DNA of 64,000 nucleotides from Chitinophaga sp. Ak27 (GCF_012726295.1 NZ_JABAOB010000001.1:186001-250000), one strand, 5' to 3'; positions 35,677 to 46,535 are shown, counted from the stretch's first letter. Notes: a model not told the origin generated them from the sequence alone. A program made the numbers and translations.

Positions 35677-38454
35677 ATGCAACTGAATTTTAAAAAACAC
35701 GGCGTACAGCTATGGGGAGCCTTCCTGTTACTGTTGCCTACAGGCGTTTCCCGGGCGCAGACTATGACCCGGCAGGACAAAATTTTTATTCAAAAAGGAC
35801 TCCAGTACCAGAGCTGGATCCGGGTGGATGGCGCTCCGGAAGGTCTGCCCGTAACGGCGGTTACGAGGATTGCTATTGGCAGAACCGGGCGCTATGTAAA
35901 GATACAGCTGCCAGCCACGGATCCGTTGAGTCTTGCTGAAGTGCAGGTATTCAGCGGCGGCGTAAATGTGGCGCAGGGTAAAACCACGCTGCAGTCATCT
36001 GACTTTGGTATCGGGCTAAGCAATAAGGCGGTTGACGGCGATACCAATGGCAACTACGCCGCCGGCTCCGTTACCCATACCATGGATGGTAATACTGCCA
36101 TGGAACCCTGGTGGCAGGTGGATCTGGGCAGTATTGTAACGATCGATTCCATCAGCATATGGAACCGAACAGACTGTTGCGATCAACGGCTCAAAGGTTT
36201 TTATTTATTTGTTTCCAATGCGGCATTTAACGGTAATTCTTTGGTAAGCACTTTTGCTCAGAACGGCGCCAGCTGGTACATGCAACCTGGCGTCAGTCAT
36301 TATCCCAGTGGCAATGAACTGGCCAACACTCATTTTGCGCCTACGTATTATGAACGTCCCATGTATAACTATACGATTCATCAGCAAAATCCGGCGGCGC
36401 AATGGGCACTGGCGAAAGCGCCATTTGGTACGCACGTTAGTCGTGGCCCTACCGCGTTTGAACAATCGAATGGTTTTCTGAATAGCTTACAGGCGGCCGA
36501 CAGCAACCAGCTATCCAGCATCTGTTTTGGTGATGAAGAAAGCTACAGCACTGCCGTACAAGGTTATATGCGCGATTGGTTTGCTATATCCCGGAATAAG
36601 TACCCCAATGTGTTGGTACATAACAATCAGTACACGGGGCAGTGGTCTGAAGCCAATCTCAGAACTTATCTGCAAACGGCTAAACCGGATCTGCTGACGT
36701 ATGACTATTACTATTTTTATTTGAACCGCAGTCCTGCCCCAGGAGGTTCCCTGGCAGCCATTTTGCAGGATATGTACCTATATCGTAAACTGGCGCTGGA
36801 AGGATATGATGGTAGTGGTACTTCCCCTATTGCCTTCGGCGCTTATCTGCAGGGATACAAGGGAAGCCGTAATGGTGGTTCCGATAACTATTATCCATCC
36901 GAATCAGAGTTTAATATCGGGGTATATTCGTTCCTGCTCATGGGCGCTAAATGGATGAACAGTTTCCGGTATATAGGAGGTAATGGTACTTTTTTCTGGA
37001 CGGATGATAACGGTATCCCTACTCCGCAGTACTGGCAAAATGCAAGACTGGGAGCAGAGGTGTTAAATCTTTCCCCGCATTTGTCGCGCCTACGTACGAA
37101 GGATGTGCGTTTTATCGCGGGACAACATATTTCCGGAAGCACAGCAGTGAATAATGTATCGCCAGCCAGCATCGCCGCCTGGGATTCCACAGCAGACCCC
37201 TATATCACCAGCATTGCAGCTACTAACCTGGTAGCCGCCACCAATAATGGGTTACCGGGAGATGTAGCTGTTGGATATTTTAAACCGGTATCGGGAATAG
37301 CTAATACCAGTGGTATAACTATGGCGCCGGTTACCAGTAGCAGCGCTGCCTATTTCATGATCATGAATGGCCTTAGCATATCAAATGGTTGTTGTAACGC
37401 CCCTGGTACTCCAGGGATTTTAACGGATACTATCCAGGGAAAAGCAAATCTTGCGAAACAGAAAATTACGATGAACATCAACTTTGGTACTTATCCTGTA
37501 GATACCTTATATAGGGTAAGAAGAAGAGATGGGGCAGTGGAAAAGGTGAACCTGACGTTGGTCACTGGAAAGAAATATGTGCTGAACGATACGCTAGACG
37601 GTGGTTTGGGGGATCTGTTTTATTGGAAAAATGCAGGCGCCGTAGTTATTCCGACAAGCAACCTGGCGTTGGAAAAGCCGACTACGCAATCTAGCGATCA
37701 TAGCAGCTCTACGGGGCTGGCGCCATTGGCCGTAGATGGTAATACCAATGGTAACTACTTTAGTGGTTCTGTAACGCATACCAATGAAGCGCTGACCAAT
37801 CAGCCCTGGTGGCAGGTGGATCTCGGAACCTCCGCAAATATCCAGACGATCAGGATTTATAATCGTACGGATTGTTGTGGGAGTCGTTTGGCTAATTATC
37901 ATATTTTTATTTCCAGCGTTCCCTTTACATCCAATACCGTGGCCGGCACACAGGCACAGGCGGGGGTACAGGATTATTTTCAGACTGCAACAGCCGGTAC
38001 TCCTTCTGCCATCAGTATTAATAATACCGGTCGTTATGTGCGTATACAACTGCAAAGCACCAATGTACCATTGAGTCTTGCCGAAGTACAGGTGCTGGGT
38101 AATTTTACCTTAGCACCATTGCTGCAGAATACAGCAGCCGTTGCCGGAAATACGCACGCAATGAAGATGTCCGCATTAAAAGGCAATGAAGGAATAAACT
38201 GCAGCATATATCCGAACCCGGTTACCAGTGACGAATTCACTTTATCTCTGGTATCCCCTGCGGCGGCGCAAACTACGCTGACAATACATGACCTGAGAGG
38301 GCTGCAGGTACTGGCAAAACAAGACGTTTCGCTGCGTAAAGGGAATAATAGTATCAGGGTACAGATAGGTCCGCTTATACCCGGCATCTACTTTTTACAG
38401 TTGAGTGTACAGGGAGCACAAGTGGTGAAGAAATTTGTTGTGGTAGGCAAATAG
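35677..38454 (+). CDS. T9SS-secreted putative glycosidase with two F5/8 type C modules
   Basis: 925 residues. A signal peptide (1-28) is followed by a F5/8 type C (discoidin-like) region (about 58-205), a barrel-like central region (about 212-600), a second F5/8 module (about 661-807; NRTDCCGSRLANYHIFIS) and a type IX secretion sorting domain (about 841-925; SIYPNPVTSDEFTLS to the end). The central region contains YYERPMYNY, FGDEESYS and TYDYYYFYL motifs; E288 or E289 could be catalytic, but I cannot name a CAZy family. The first F5/8 region is out of order: its C-terminal strand (GRYVKIQLPATDPLSLAEVQ, 71-90) precedes the N-terminal half. Exported across the outer membrane; likely binds and cuts a galactose- or fucose-containing glycan. 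Confidence 0.8.
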   Translation: MQLNFKKHGVQLWGAFLLLLPTGVSRAQTMTRQDKIFIQKGLQYQSWIRVDGAPEGLPVTAVTRIAIGRTGRYVKIQLPATDPLSLAEVQVFSGGVNVAQGKTTLQSSDFGIGLSNKAVDGDTNGNYAAGSVTHTMDGNTAMEPWWQVDLGSIVTIDSISIWNRTDCCDQRLKGFYLFVSNAAFNGNSLVSTFAQNGASWYMQPGVSHYPSGNELANTHFAPTYYERPMYNYTIHQQNPAAQWALAKAPFGTHVSRGPTAFEQSNGFLNSLQAADSNQLSSICFGDEESYSTAVQGYMRDWFAISRNKYPNVLVHNNQYTGQWSEANLRTYLQTAKPDLLTYDYYYFYLNRSPAPGGSLAAILQDMYLYRKLALEGYDGSGTSPIAFGAYLQGYKGSRNGGSDNYYPSESEFNIGVYSFLLMGAKWMNSFRYIGGNGTFFWTDDNGIPTPQYWQNARLGAEVLNLSPHLSRLRTKDVRFIAGQHISGSTAVNNVSPASIAAWDSTADPYITSIAATNLVAATNNGLPGDVAVGYFKPVSGIANTSGITMAPVTSSSAAYFMIMNGLSISNGCCNAPGTPGILTDTIQGKANLAKQKITMNINFGTYPVDTLYRVRRRDGAVEKVNLTLVTGKKYVLNDTLDGGLGDLFYWKNAGAVVIPTSNLALEKPTTQSSDHSSSTGLAPLAVDGNTNGNYFSGSVTHTNEALTNQPWWQVDLGTSANIQTIRIYNRTDCCGSRLANYHIFISSVPFTSNTVAGTQAQAGVQDYFQTATAGTPSAISINNTGRYVRIQLQSTNVPLSLAEVQVLGNFTLAPLLQNTAAVAGNTHAMKMSALKGNEGINCSIYPNPVTSDEFTLSLVSPAAAQTTLTIHDLRGLQVLAKQDVSLRKGNNSIRVQIGPLIPGIYFLQLSVQGAQVVKKFVVVGK

Positions 38455-38463
38455 TATTAAACA

Positions 38464-38496
38464 TAATTGGACTGGCTATAAGAGCCAGTCCAATTA
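38464..38496. terminator. Strong bidirectional terminator
   Basis: A perfect 14-bp stem (TAATTGGACTGGCT against its complement) with a 5-nt ATAAG loop lies 9 bp after the T9SS gene stop and 5 bp beyond the stop of the convergent small frame at 38502. Confidence 0.85.
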
Positions 38497-38501
38497 CATT
38501 T

Positions 38502-38801
38502 CTATAGCGGTAATAATTTCTTGATATCAATTACATGTGTTTTTGTCCACCGGTCGTGCCAGGGATTACAATGATAGCCAAATCCGCTGAATCCATTAAA
38601 AGGTGTGGCATGGATCAGCCCTATCGGGAAAGCTTTCCGTGCACTCACATTATTACTGTCTCCTGTAACGGTCTTCGTTCCCGCAAACACTTTGCCCAAC
38701 AGTATCCGTCTGGCAGTGGCTATAATCATACGCACTATTGGTTTGGTGCCTTCTTGCTTCGGTCTTGCTATGCACGATGTCCCTCGTAGCCAGGGTGGCA
38801 T
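38502..38801 (-). CDS. Small protein or gene fragment of unknown function
   Basis: 99 codons. The C-terminal two thirds look like real protein: RILLGKVFAGTKTVTGDSNN, ARKAFPIGLIHATPFNGFSG, then FGYHCNPWHDRWTKTHVIDI. The first 20 codons are less convincing, while an adjacent frame upstream (NTATPGNIIDATLATRDIVH) also looks coding, so this is probably the 3' end of a longer gene broken by a frameshift near 38740. I do not recognise the family. It ends at a strong terminator. Confidence 0.35.
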   Translation of the reverse strand: MPPWLRGTSCIARPKQEGTKPIVRMIIATARRILLGKVFAGTKTVTGDSNNVSARKAFPIGLIHATPFNGFSGFGYHCNPWHDRWTKTHVIDIKKLLPL

Positions 38802-38929
38802 CTATGATATTCCCTGGCGTCGCCGTATTCAGTTCTGCGGTCGGTCAAAACCCGAAGCAGCGGAACACCCTACTCTTAGCAGAAAGATGGCACACGGTTA
38901 TTGACAGCAATAGACTTTTAAGAGATACG

Positions 38930-38958
38930 AAAAAGGGAGGCCAATGGCCCGCCTTTTT
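38930..38958. terminator. Bidirectional hairpin terminator
   Basis: AAAAAGG..GGCC pairs with GGCC..CCTTTTT around AAT, with a two-base internal mismatch. It has A-tract and T-tract arms as in intrinsic terminators. From 38960 to 39149 there is only a short minus-strand frame (YDSCKEIIERALYQQINYKD) that hints at a transposase tail but is too short to call. Confidence 0.6.
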
Positions 38959-39149
38959 ATTTCCGGTATGTTCTATTGGCTAAAAAATATCAATTCTCAT
39001 CTTTGTAGTTAATCTGTTGATATAGCGCCCTTTCTATGATTTCTTTGCAAGAGTCATACCGCACCCTTCCAAATCCCTAATTTCATAGCACTAATTCTTT
39101 CCCGGAGGAAGGTCACCATTTGTAGCCTATACACCTAAGGCTAAATTCA

Positions 39150-41285
39150 CTAGTCCTTTGTTGCAGATATATGAACAGAAAGATCTTCAACCCATTTCCC
39201 ATGAACATCTTTTATGACCGGGACAAACGCAAACAACCAGCGCTGCTCTCTATATGCTCTCGGAATTTTCACAAAGATCTCATTCCACCCTTTTCTCAAT
39301 TGAATTTTCGCGGGTGGGCGGCTCCAATAAAATTCTTCATCAGTAAATGGAATTTCATTCGCTGGCCGCCCCCAGGTATTATGCAAATAGCGGTTCCCGC
39401 CAGGATTCGCCCATTCCGGGCCCCTGAGCTCCTGTCGGTTAATAAATACAGCACCTCCATTTGCATCCCATTGTTTATTCAGGGGGATACCTCCACTACG
39501 TCGGTTAGATCGAGCCGGGGCTTCAAATCCAAGAAAGGCATGTACTTCTTTTGCTGCGGGCGTATAAATATAGCCTGTGAGATAAGCTGTTTCCAGCACC
39601 TTATCATTAAACATTGCCGCATTTTCTCCCACATTCACCTGTTGAATACCACCGGTAACTTTAACTTTATAGGTCGTATCATCTATTGTACTTAGTTCCG
39701 AAATACATCTTCTATCAGTGGAATCACCTTTCTGATGATAGTAGGGCCCTCTTAAAATCCATTCACTGTTTCCAAACTGCGCATACGGAAAATAATCACC
39801 GAAAAAAAAATTATCTCTATGACGTGCTAACCTACCTTCAAACTCACGAAAATACTTGTACGCAACAGTTCCCTTCGCAGGTAATGCATTAACAAATAAT
39901 GGCTCAAAAAATGGTCTGCCGCACCAAACCGCTTCACTGTAAGTAATAATACCAGGCCACACTGCATTATACAATATGATTTTCGATTTATCGTCAACCT
40001 TTACATCCGGCCAGCAACAAACAATACCACCAAGTGCGACGGAATCACCTATAGGTCGATTACAAACTTGCTGAAAAAAATAACGCCGCACCAATGAAAA
40101 AGCATCATAATTATTTAAATATCCTCCATAAGAGTCTATATAAGGATTACCCGATGTTCTTTCTCCCGTTGCACCATCCTCCCTCCATAATTGTTCAATA
40201 GTGCCTTCCAGGGGAGGCAACCCCGGATTCCAGACCATAACTTTACGGTTGTTTTCTTTAACCCGGGCCGACATACGCTGTATAAAAGCGCTTGGATTAG
40301 GAATATGTACTTCATCTGACCCAAGATGAATAATAGGGCAATCTGCAACCGGTATTTCCTTGCAAAACTCATCAATCAGCCGTTCCAACACCTGCATCCC
40401 GTGTTCACTTTCCATCTTAAAACCAAACGTTGGCTCGAAATATTCGCTGTGGCCCGGCATGTCCAATTCCGGAATAATTGTAATGCAACGCTCTTTTGCA
40501 TAACGAATTAGCTCCCTAATGTCATCAAAACTATATGAGCTATCCGGGTCGCGACCGTCTCTGCGATTCTTAGGATCATTCAGCTGAGGATATATCTTAC
40601 TTTCAGGTCGCCACGCCGGATTATCAGTAAAATGCCAGTGGAACGTATTGAATTTATACCACGACAGTTTATCTAACTGGGTCTTTAACATGGTTACACT
40701 CTGAAAATTCCTTCCATTATCATGCATAAATCCGCGCAGCCCGAATGCTGGCCAGTCATTAATGATACATCCCGGTATTTGCTTCCTTAGCGTTGTTTGA
40801 AGAACAATTTGTCTCAACGTTTGCACTGCATAGTAAAATCCAGCAACATCTTTCGCCCCAACAACGATACCTCCTTTTGAGATCCGCAAAGAATAACCTT
40901 CATTTTTTGTACATTGGACACTATCAACCTTAAAAACAATGCAGTTTGATGGTAATCTCTCTCCTTGTCTAACTGTCTTCAAGCTGCTTTGTATCGAAAG
41001 TCCCCTAAGTAGTTCATGCAATGAACGGAGGGCATTCCCAGTAATTGATTGATCTTGATCTTCAACCGCAATAACCAGACTATCGGACAATTGCCATTTA
41101 TCCTTGGTCCATTGCAGTTCCCGGGGAAACGGAATTAATGCTACAGGGGCATGGGACAATTCTTCCAAAGTATGTTCAGCTTTCCAGCTTAATAAACTAT
41201 TATTTACCTGAGAACGAGCAATGTCACAAACAAGCACCAGGCAAATCAACAATAGCGTAAACTTATTCTTCTTTCTGTTCACCAT
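39150..41285 (-). CDS. GH20 beta-hexosaminidase-like enzyme
   Basis: 711 residues. Signal peptide (1-25), a GH20b-like N-terminal domain (about 45-175), then the catalytic barrel starting at LRGFMHDNGRNFQSVTML. The catalytic pair is D324-E325 in IHLGSDEVH, the family's HxGxDE motif; the substrate-assisted mechanism acts on N-acetylglucosamine or N-acetylgalactosamine ends. FHWHFTDN and MPGHSEYF are also typical. A beta-sandwich-like C-terminal extension (about 560-711; GGAVFINRQELRGPEW, IQLRKGWNEIFVKIP) is probably carbohydrate-binding. It is the last gene of the GH29-sulfatase-SusC-SusD locus, about 250 bp after SusD. Confidence 0.92.
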   Translation of the reverse strand: MVNRKKNKFTLLLICLVLVCDIARSQVNNSLLSWKAEHTLEELSHAPVALIPFPRELQWTKDKWQLSDSLVIAVEDQDQSITGNALRSLHELLRGLSIQSSLKTVRQGERLPSNCIVFKVDSVQCTKNEGYSLRISKGGIVVGAKDVAGFYYAVQTLRQIVLQTTLRKQIPGCIINDWPAFGLRGFMHDNGRNFQSVTMLKTQLDKLSWYKFNTFHWHFTDNPAWRPESKIYPQLNDPKNRRDGRDPDSSYSFDDIRELIRYAKERCITIIPELDMPGHSEYFEPTFGFKMESEHGMQVLERLIDEFCKEIPVADCPIIHLGSDEVHIPNPSAFIQRMSARVKENNRKVMVWNPGLPPLEGTIEQLWREDGATGERTSGNPYIDSYGGYLNNYDAFSLVRRYFFQQVCNRPIGDSVALGGIVCCWPDVKVDDKSKIILYNAVWPGIITYSEAVWCGRPFFEPLFVNALPAKGTVAYKYFREFEGRLARHRDNFFFGDYFPYAQFGNSEWILRGPYYHQKGDSTDRRCISELSTIDDTTYKVKVTGGIQQVNVGENAAMFNDKVLETAYLTGYIYTPAAKEVHAFLGFEAPARSNRRSGGIPLNKQWDANGGAVFINRQELRGPEWANPGGNRYLHNTWGRPANEIPFTDEEFYWSRPPAKIQLRKGWNEIFVKIPRAYREQRWLFAFVPVIKDVHGKWVEDLSVHISATKD

Positions 41286-41387
41286 AATATATGCTTTATT
41301 CGGCCTATTAATTAATATTACTTATCAACTGAAAAAACGGTTCCAGACTACTACAAAAAATATTTTAGTTATATGTAATATATACCC

Positions 41388-41516
41388 TTACTTATCTATC
41401 AGATCTTTCAGTAAAATTTTCTGAAATATCATCTGCACACCATTTCCTTCATATAAAATATCAATCGCTTCTTCGTCAACAGAGAATGCAGGAATAACCC
41501 AAGCTGTCCCATTCAT
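41388..41516 (-). other. Short unassigned coding-like frame between SusD and GH20
   Basis: 42 codons reading MNGTAWVIPAFSVDEEAIDI then LYEGNGVQMIFQKILLKDLI. The composition is protein-like, but there is no recognised family and no obvious ribosome site; it may be the tail of a deleted enzyme. Confidence 0.25.
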
Positions 41517-41539
41517 CCAACAACTAATAATTTCCGGGC

Positions 41540-43123
41540 TTAATGGGGTTTAGAAGTCGAATACCCGGGGGTTTGATCTACCAACGGATCATTTGTCCAA
41601 ATAGCAGGTTCTATTGGCCACAGCATTCTGTATGCTTGTGTTGTTTTGTTCAACACACCATACGGATGATTGGGGCTAATAAAAGCAAGTGGTTCTGTTC
41701 CATATTTCATTCGCCGTAAATCATACCACCTTTTTCCTTCATAAACGAACTCTTTACTTCGCTCAGAAAAAATAGCTAATTCATTCGCGTCTTTAGATCC
41801 GTTGACAAAGGGTGTAGGATCATTGGCTAGTCCAAATGCCCTATCACGAATTTGTTTAATATAAACGGTCGGGTCACCTCCTTCTGCATTTATAATTTCG
41901 GCCAGCATTAACAATCTGTCTGCTTCACGATACACGGGCCAGTCATCGGAGAAATAGCGCTTGTTTTGTTCAAATATCCCAAGAAATTTCTTAAGTACGG
42001 TGTTTCTCTGAATAACAGGATACGGTGGCACCCCGCTTTTATTTACCTTATAAAAATCATAAAATGTGGCCAATTTACGTGTATCGGCATTATCATAACT
42101 CTGAAAAAGCTCAAATTTATAACGATATCGTTGAATAGCCGGTAAAGCATTCGGCTGACCTATATTCAATGGATCAGGATTGGTCGAAATAACAGCACCA
42201 GAGGCCAGCGAGTCGGGATAGAAACCTCCACCAAGACCAGCGAGATCATACGTAAATAAATTAACTCCCGACATTTCTGCTTCTGTTGATTGAAAGCTCA
42301 TGGCAAGAATAATTTCGCTGTTCTTCTTTTTAGTGTACGAAAAAACATCTGCAAAGTTGGGGCAGAGACTGAATCCGGTTATCGCATTCAATGCCGTTTT
42401 TGCTATAGCCAAATCTGCGTTATTATTATAAACTTTCGCAGACCATAAATAGATTTCACCTTTCAACATTAACGCAGCCATTGGATTCCATTGGCCTTTA
42501 TTAGCGGTTGCACTCGCTCCAAATTTAGTAATCGCCTGATTGATATCAGACTTTATTGCAGCAAGCACCTCTCCCTCCGTGGCTCTCGCTTTACGTAATG
42601 CCACCTGATCAGTTGTACCGTCTATTACTTCAGGTTCTAGTCGTAGTGGCACTCCTCCGTAAGTGCGTAGTAATTGAAAATAGTAATATGCACGCATTGC
42701 ATAAGCCTGCCCCAGAAAATATCCCCTTTGGGCTCCCGTTAAAAAACTCGCTGCCTCGGTTTTCTTTATAAACAAATTCAGTTGCAGAATATTGGTATAA
42801 AACCCAGCCCAATTTCCGACACCTGCAGAAATTTCCTCGAGATTTTGTTCTATTAGAGGCACTTCATTTAATGACACGGGGAAAATTTCTGTTGTGCTTA
42901 AACTTCCGCCCCTAAACTCTCCCAGTCGTAAAAACTGAAACTGATTTGCTCTAAACTGCGTATGCATCCCTTGCATAAAACCGCCTACCTGGGCCTCATT
43001 CTGCCAGAAACTGTTGCTACCAAAAGAATCTTCCGGTGAAAGTTCCAGGCTTTTTTTGCAGGATACTCCCAATATGATCATCGTCACCACTAGCAATATA
43101 CCTCTCCGTCTATATTGACTCAT
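41540..43123 (-). CDS. SusD/RagB family outer-membrane glycan-binding lipoprotein
   Basis: 527 residues with lipobox LGVSC followed by KKSLELSPEDSFGSNSFWQN. The LGQAYAMRAYYYFQLLRTYG helix and the SKEFVYEGKRWYDLRRMKYG motif near the C-terminus are diagnostic. It ends in a Pro/Gly-rich PLVDQTPGYSTSKPH tail. It pairs with the SusC whose reading frame is broken by an amber codon, 18 bp upstream. In this locus the likely ligand is a sulfated, fucosylated, HexNAc-containing glycan, judged from GH29, the S1 sulfatase and GH20. Confidence 0.95.
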   Translation of the reverse strand: MSQYRRRGILLVVTMIILGVSCKKSLELSPEDSFGSNSFWQNEAQVGGFMQGMHTQFRANQFQFLRLGEFRGGSLSTTEIFPVSLNEVPLIEQNLEEISAGVGNWAGFYTNILQLNLFIKKTEAASFLTGAQRGYFLGQAYAMRAYYYFQLLRTYGGVPLRLEPEVIDGTTDQVALRKARATEGEVLAAIKSDINQAITKFGASATANKGQWNPMAALMLKGEIYLWSAKVYNNNADLAIAKTALNAITGFSLCPNFADVFSYTKKKNSEIILAMSFQSTEAEMSGVNLFTYDLAGLGGGFYPDSLASGAVISTNPDPLNIGQPNALPAIQRYRYKFELFQSYDNADTRKLATFYDFYKVNKSGVPPYPVIQRNTVLKKFLGIFEQNKRYFSDDWPVYREADRLLMLAEIINAEGGDPTVYIKQIRDRAFGLANDPTPFVNGSKDANELAIFSERSKEFVYEGKRWYDLRRMKYGTEPLAFISPNHPYGVLNKTTQAYRMLWPIEPAIWTNDPLVDQTPGYSTSKPH

Positions 43124-43141
43124 GTTTCTAAGTTTGATTTG

Positions 43142-46100
43142 TTACAGAGTTAAATTTGCAGAAAATACCAATTGAGTTGGAATAGTATAAGCACCATTCT
43201 GCTGACCGGTCCTCTCTGGTAGCTTTAACATTTTATTGCTGATATAGCCCAGATTTTGACCGGTGACCATTAAGGTAAGCCCTGTAATATTCGCCTTTTT
43301 GAGATATGATTGCGGAACGGCATAGCCTAACGTTATCTCCCGGAAGAAGAGATAGCTGGAGTTTTTCCAAAACATGTTGCTATTTCCATCGTAGTTCTTT
43401 TTTAATTGTTGGTCTTGGTTCACATAAGTCGGATATTTCGCATTGGGATTTTCAGGAGTCCAAGTATCCTTGACCAAATCAGTACCATTAAATTCACCTT
43501 GCATACTTCCCATGGCCCACATTTGACCAAGGTCCATCTGGATAAATCCGATCGCGTAATCCATCCTGGAAAATAACTGCAGATTTTTCCATTTCACTGA
43601 TAAGTTCAATCCTCCTGTCCAACGGGGAATCGTCCGTCCAAGAAATACCCTGTCTTTGAAATCAATAGTGTCGTTTTTATCAACATCTTTCCAGCGTACA
43701 TCCCCAAGACTTGTTGTCCACCACTTTGTAGGGTCTAACCCTTTTTCCGCAATTAACTTCTGACTTGTCACCGGACGTCCTGCCGCAGAATTTAATTGAA
43801 CTTCCCCCGCAGCTAAATCTATTTTATTATAGTCTGCCAAATCTTTGTCATTTCTAATCAAACCTTCCATTATATAACCGTATACTTCACCAGGCTCCTG
43901 CCCTTCCTGCAACCCCCCAACCCAAACTAACTTACCAGATCTCTGATCATAAATTTGGATTCCTCCCTGCCTATTATTCTCGTTCCCATTAAAGGGTAGC
44001 TTTAGCACCTTATTCTTATTCCATGAAACATTTGCGCCAACACGGATATCCCAGTTTCTATTCTGTATAACCCTATAATTAATATCAGCTTCCAAGCCCC
44101 TGTTTTTCATTGAACCATTATTAGTTCTAATACTGCTCACACCAGTTGAATTAGGCAATAAAATATCAGCAATTTTATCATTTGTTATCCTATCGTAATA
44201 GGCTATCGATCCTGTGAGCATATTCTTAAACAGTCCATACTCAACAGCACCTTCTATTGTATTAGTCTTTTCCCATCTTAGTTTGGGATTTGGAATACCA
44301 TTTAATTGGAAGCCAATATTATTGTCATACCTGCCGGTTGTTGAATAACCTCCCTGCAGTTCATACAGGCCAATTCCTCCAATATTCCCATTCTTACCCC
44401 AACTACCTCTTAGTTTCAAAAATGATAACCATCCAGCTGTTCCATCCATAAACTTTTCTTTATATGCAAGCCATCCGAAAGAAGCACCTGGGAAAAAACC
44501 ATATTGATTGTCTCCAATTAACCTTGAATAGCCATCTCGCCTCGCAGTGAATGAAAACAAGTATTTTCCATCCCAATCATAATTTACCCGGCCAAATACA
44601 GACATAATGCGTTCCCTTGTATGATAGGAAGATATCCCTCTGTTATTTGCTTCAGACGACGTTAAATCCAACGCCATAAAATCATCCGTAGGTGCCAACT
44701 TTCCATTCGCTGCTAATCCATTATTATAAACATTATAATACTCTCCGCCAAGCATTCCCTCAAGTGTACTTTTTTCAAAAATAGTTTTATTATAATTTAA
44801 AATAATATTGAATGTCTGGCGCAATATGCGATCGAAAGATGCAGAGCTTGAACGGTCCCTGTTCCAGCCAGCATTGGGATTAGAGAGGCTCATAATGCCG
44901 GTTCGATAGTCTTTATTAAATCCTTCAGCCATAGTTTCATCATACATAAAGTATCCTCCTGCCTTGAGATAGAGGTCTTTAAATAAATCCGCTTTGAATG
45001 ATTGAGAGAGCGTAAACTTATCTGATTGATTTCTCCGGATAAACTTAGATTCGTTCAGGGTTGGATTCCCATCCCCTGCATTTCGACCTAATAAAATATC
45101 ACCTTTATAATTCACCCCTCGCATCGTGGGAGCCGCCATTAAAATGCGTCCCCAATAACTACCATCAGAAGTTTGTGCCTGATCTCTCCAGTTGGCTTTT
45201 GCAAAAGCCACGCTACTCTCAGATTTCAGCCATTTCTTTATTTTATAATCGCCATTAAAAATAAAATTCAATCTCCGGTAGAAAGCAGACTTAGCTATTC
45301 CATCTTCATTATAAAAACCTAAATTGGCATAATACGTCCCACGCTCCGCACCACCTGACATTCCAATATTATAGTCCTGTAATAATGCATTGCTTCGAAA
45401 AGCATTGCCAGCATAGCTGAACTCCTTATAAATAAGGTCTTTGTATGTACCATTTGGATCATAGGCTCCAGTCGCATTGGTGGGAATAGCATCTTTCATT
45501 ACTTTCCAACCCTGACCTGAGTTCAAAAGTTCTTTGTTCTCATCGGATAAAAACATTGGACTAAACAAGGCGTTCTGATCGTAGTTTCCATCGACGATGT
45601 TTCCGCTAGCATCTTTATATATATTACCTGTCCCCTTGGGACCTGCTGCTGTAAGCAGCGCTTGATTACCATTTACTTTAAACGTTTCAACCAATGCCCT
45701 TCTTCCCCATTGCAAGTACTCTTCTGCATTAAGTAATCTATATGGGTTGTTCAAATAATTATAACCGGTTCTAGTCTTAAAAGTAATGGAGGAAAAACCT
45801 GCTTTACCTCTTTTAGTAGTAATTAAAACAACTCCGTTACTGGCTCTTGCCCCATATATAGCAGTGGCAGAAGCATCTTTTAACACTTCCATGCTCTCAA
45901 TTTCCTCCGGATTAATATCACTCAATGATGGTCTGAACTGTCCATCTACAACAATGAGAGGGCTTCCTGATCCATCAAAATTGGTCCCTCCCCGTAAGAC
46001 TATGGCAGGTAAAGAACCAGGTTTACCAGAAGTAGTCGAGACTCTTACGCCAGGAACAGTCCCGGCCAATGCCTGTGCAGGGTTAGCACGAACCCCAGAT

Positions 46101-46504
46101 TCAAGTATCCTTCTTTCTACTTTGGCAATAGACGCTGTTAAGCTACTTTTCTTTTGCGTACCGTAACCTACCACGACCACTTCTTCCATCTTTGCTACGT
46201 CTGGCTTTAGGGAAATATTTACAAAAGTTGATGTTCCTACTCTAACCTGCTTTGACAAAAAACCGGTATAAGAAATAATTAAAATATCTTCCTCCAAAGC
46301 ATCTAAAGAAAATTCGCCATTTGCATTGGTCTGGGTTCCGATGTTTTTTCCCTGAATACCGACGGTGGCACCCTACATAGCCTGGCCATCCTCACCCGAA
46401 ATAACTTTACCTCTAACCTTTTTTATCTGAGCCTGAGCTACTGCTACAGAGCTGGCAGATGCAATCAGTAGCATCAGCAACCATCCTAATAAATCAGATT
46501 TCAT
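43142..46504 (-). pseudogene. SusC/RagA transporter interrupted by an in-frame amber stop
   Basis: From an ATG at 46504 the frame gives a signal peptide (MKSDLLGWLLMLLIASASSV), then VRGKVISGEDGQAM, a TAG at 46375-46373 (codon 44), then GATVGIQGKNIGTQTNANGE and a complete SusC: plug start MEEVVVVGYGTQKKSSLTA, barrel to the C-terminus VFSANLTL. At the stop position relatives have Pro (PLPGATV). Apart from that codon the 1120-codon frame is intact. A downstream restart (TTG at 46297) would lack the signal peptide and could not reach the outer membrane. The gene is therefore disabled unless the stop is a sequencing error or is read through. No STN domain. Confidence 0.85.
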
Positions 46505-46535
46505 ACGTGTTGATTTAATTTTAACGCTTATACAT

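Noticed and set aside
37594..38055. A 153-codon minus-strand frame in the T9SS gene
   Set aside because: It lies wholly inside a gene whose second F5/8 module is readable in the other strand.
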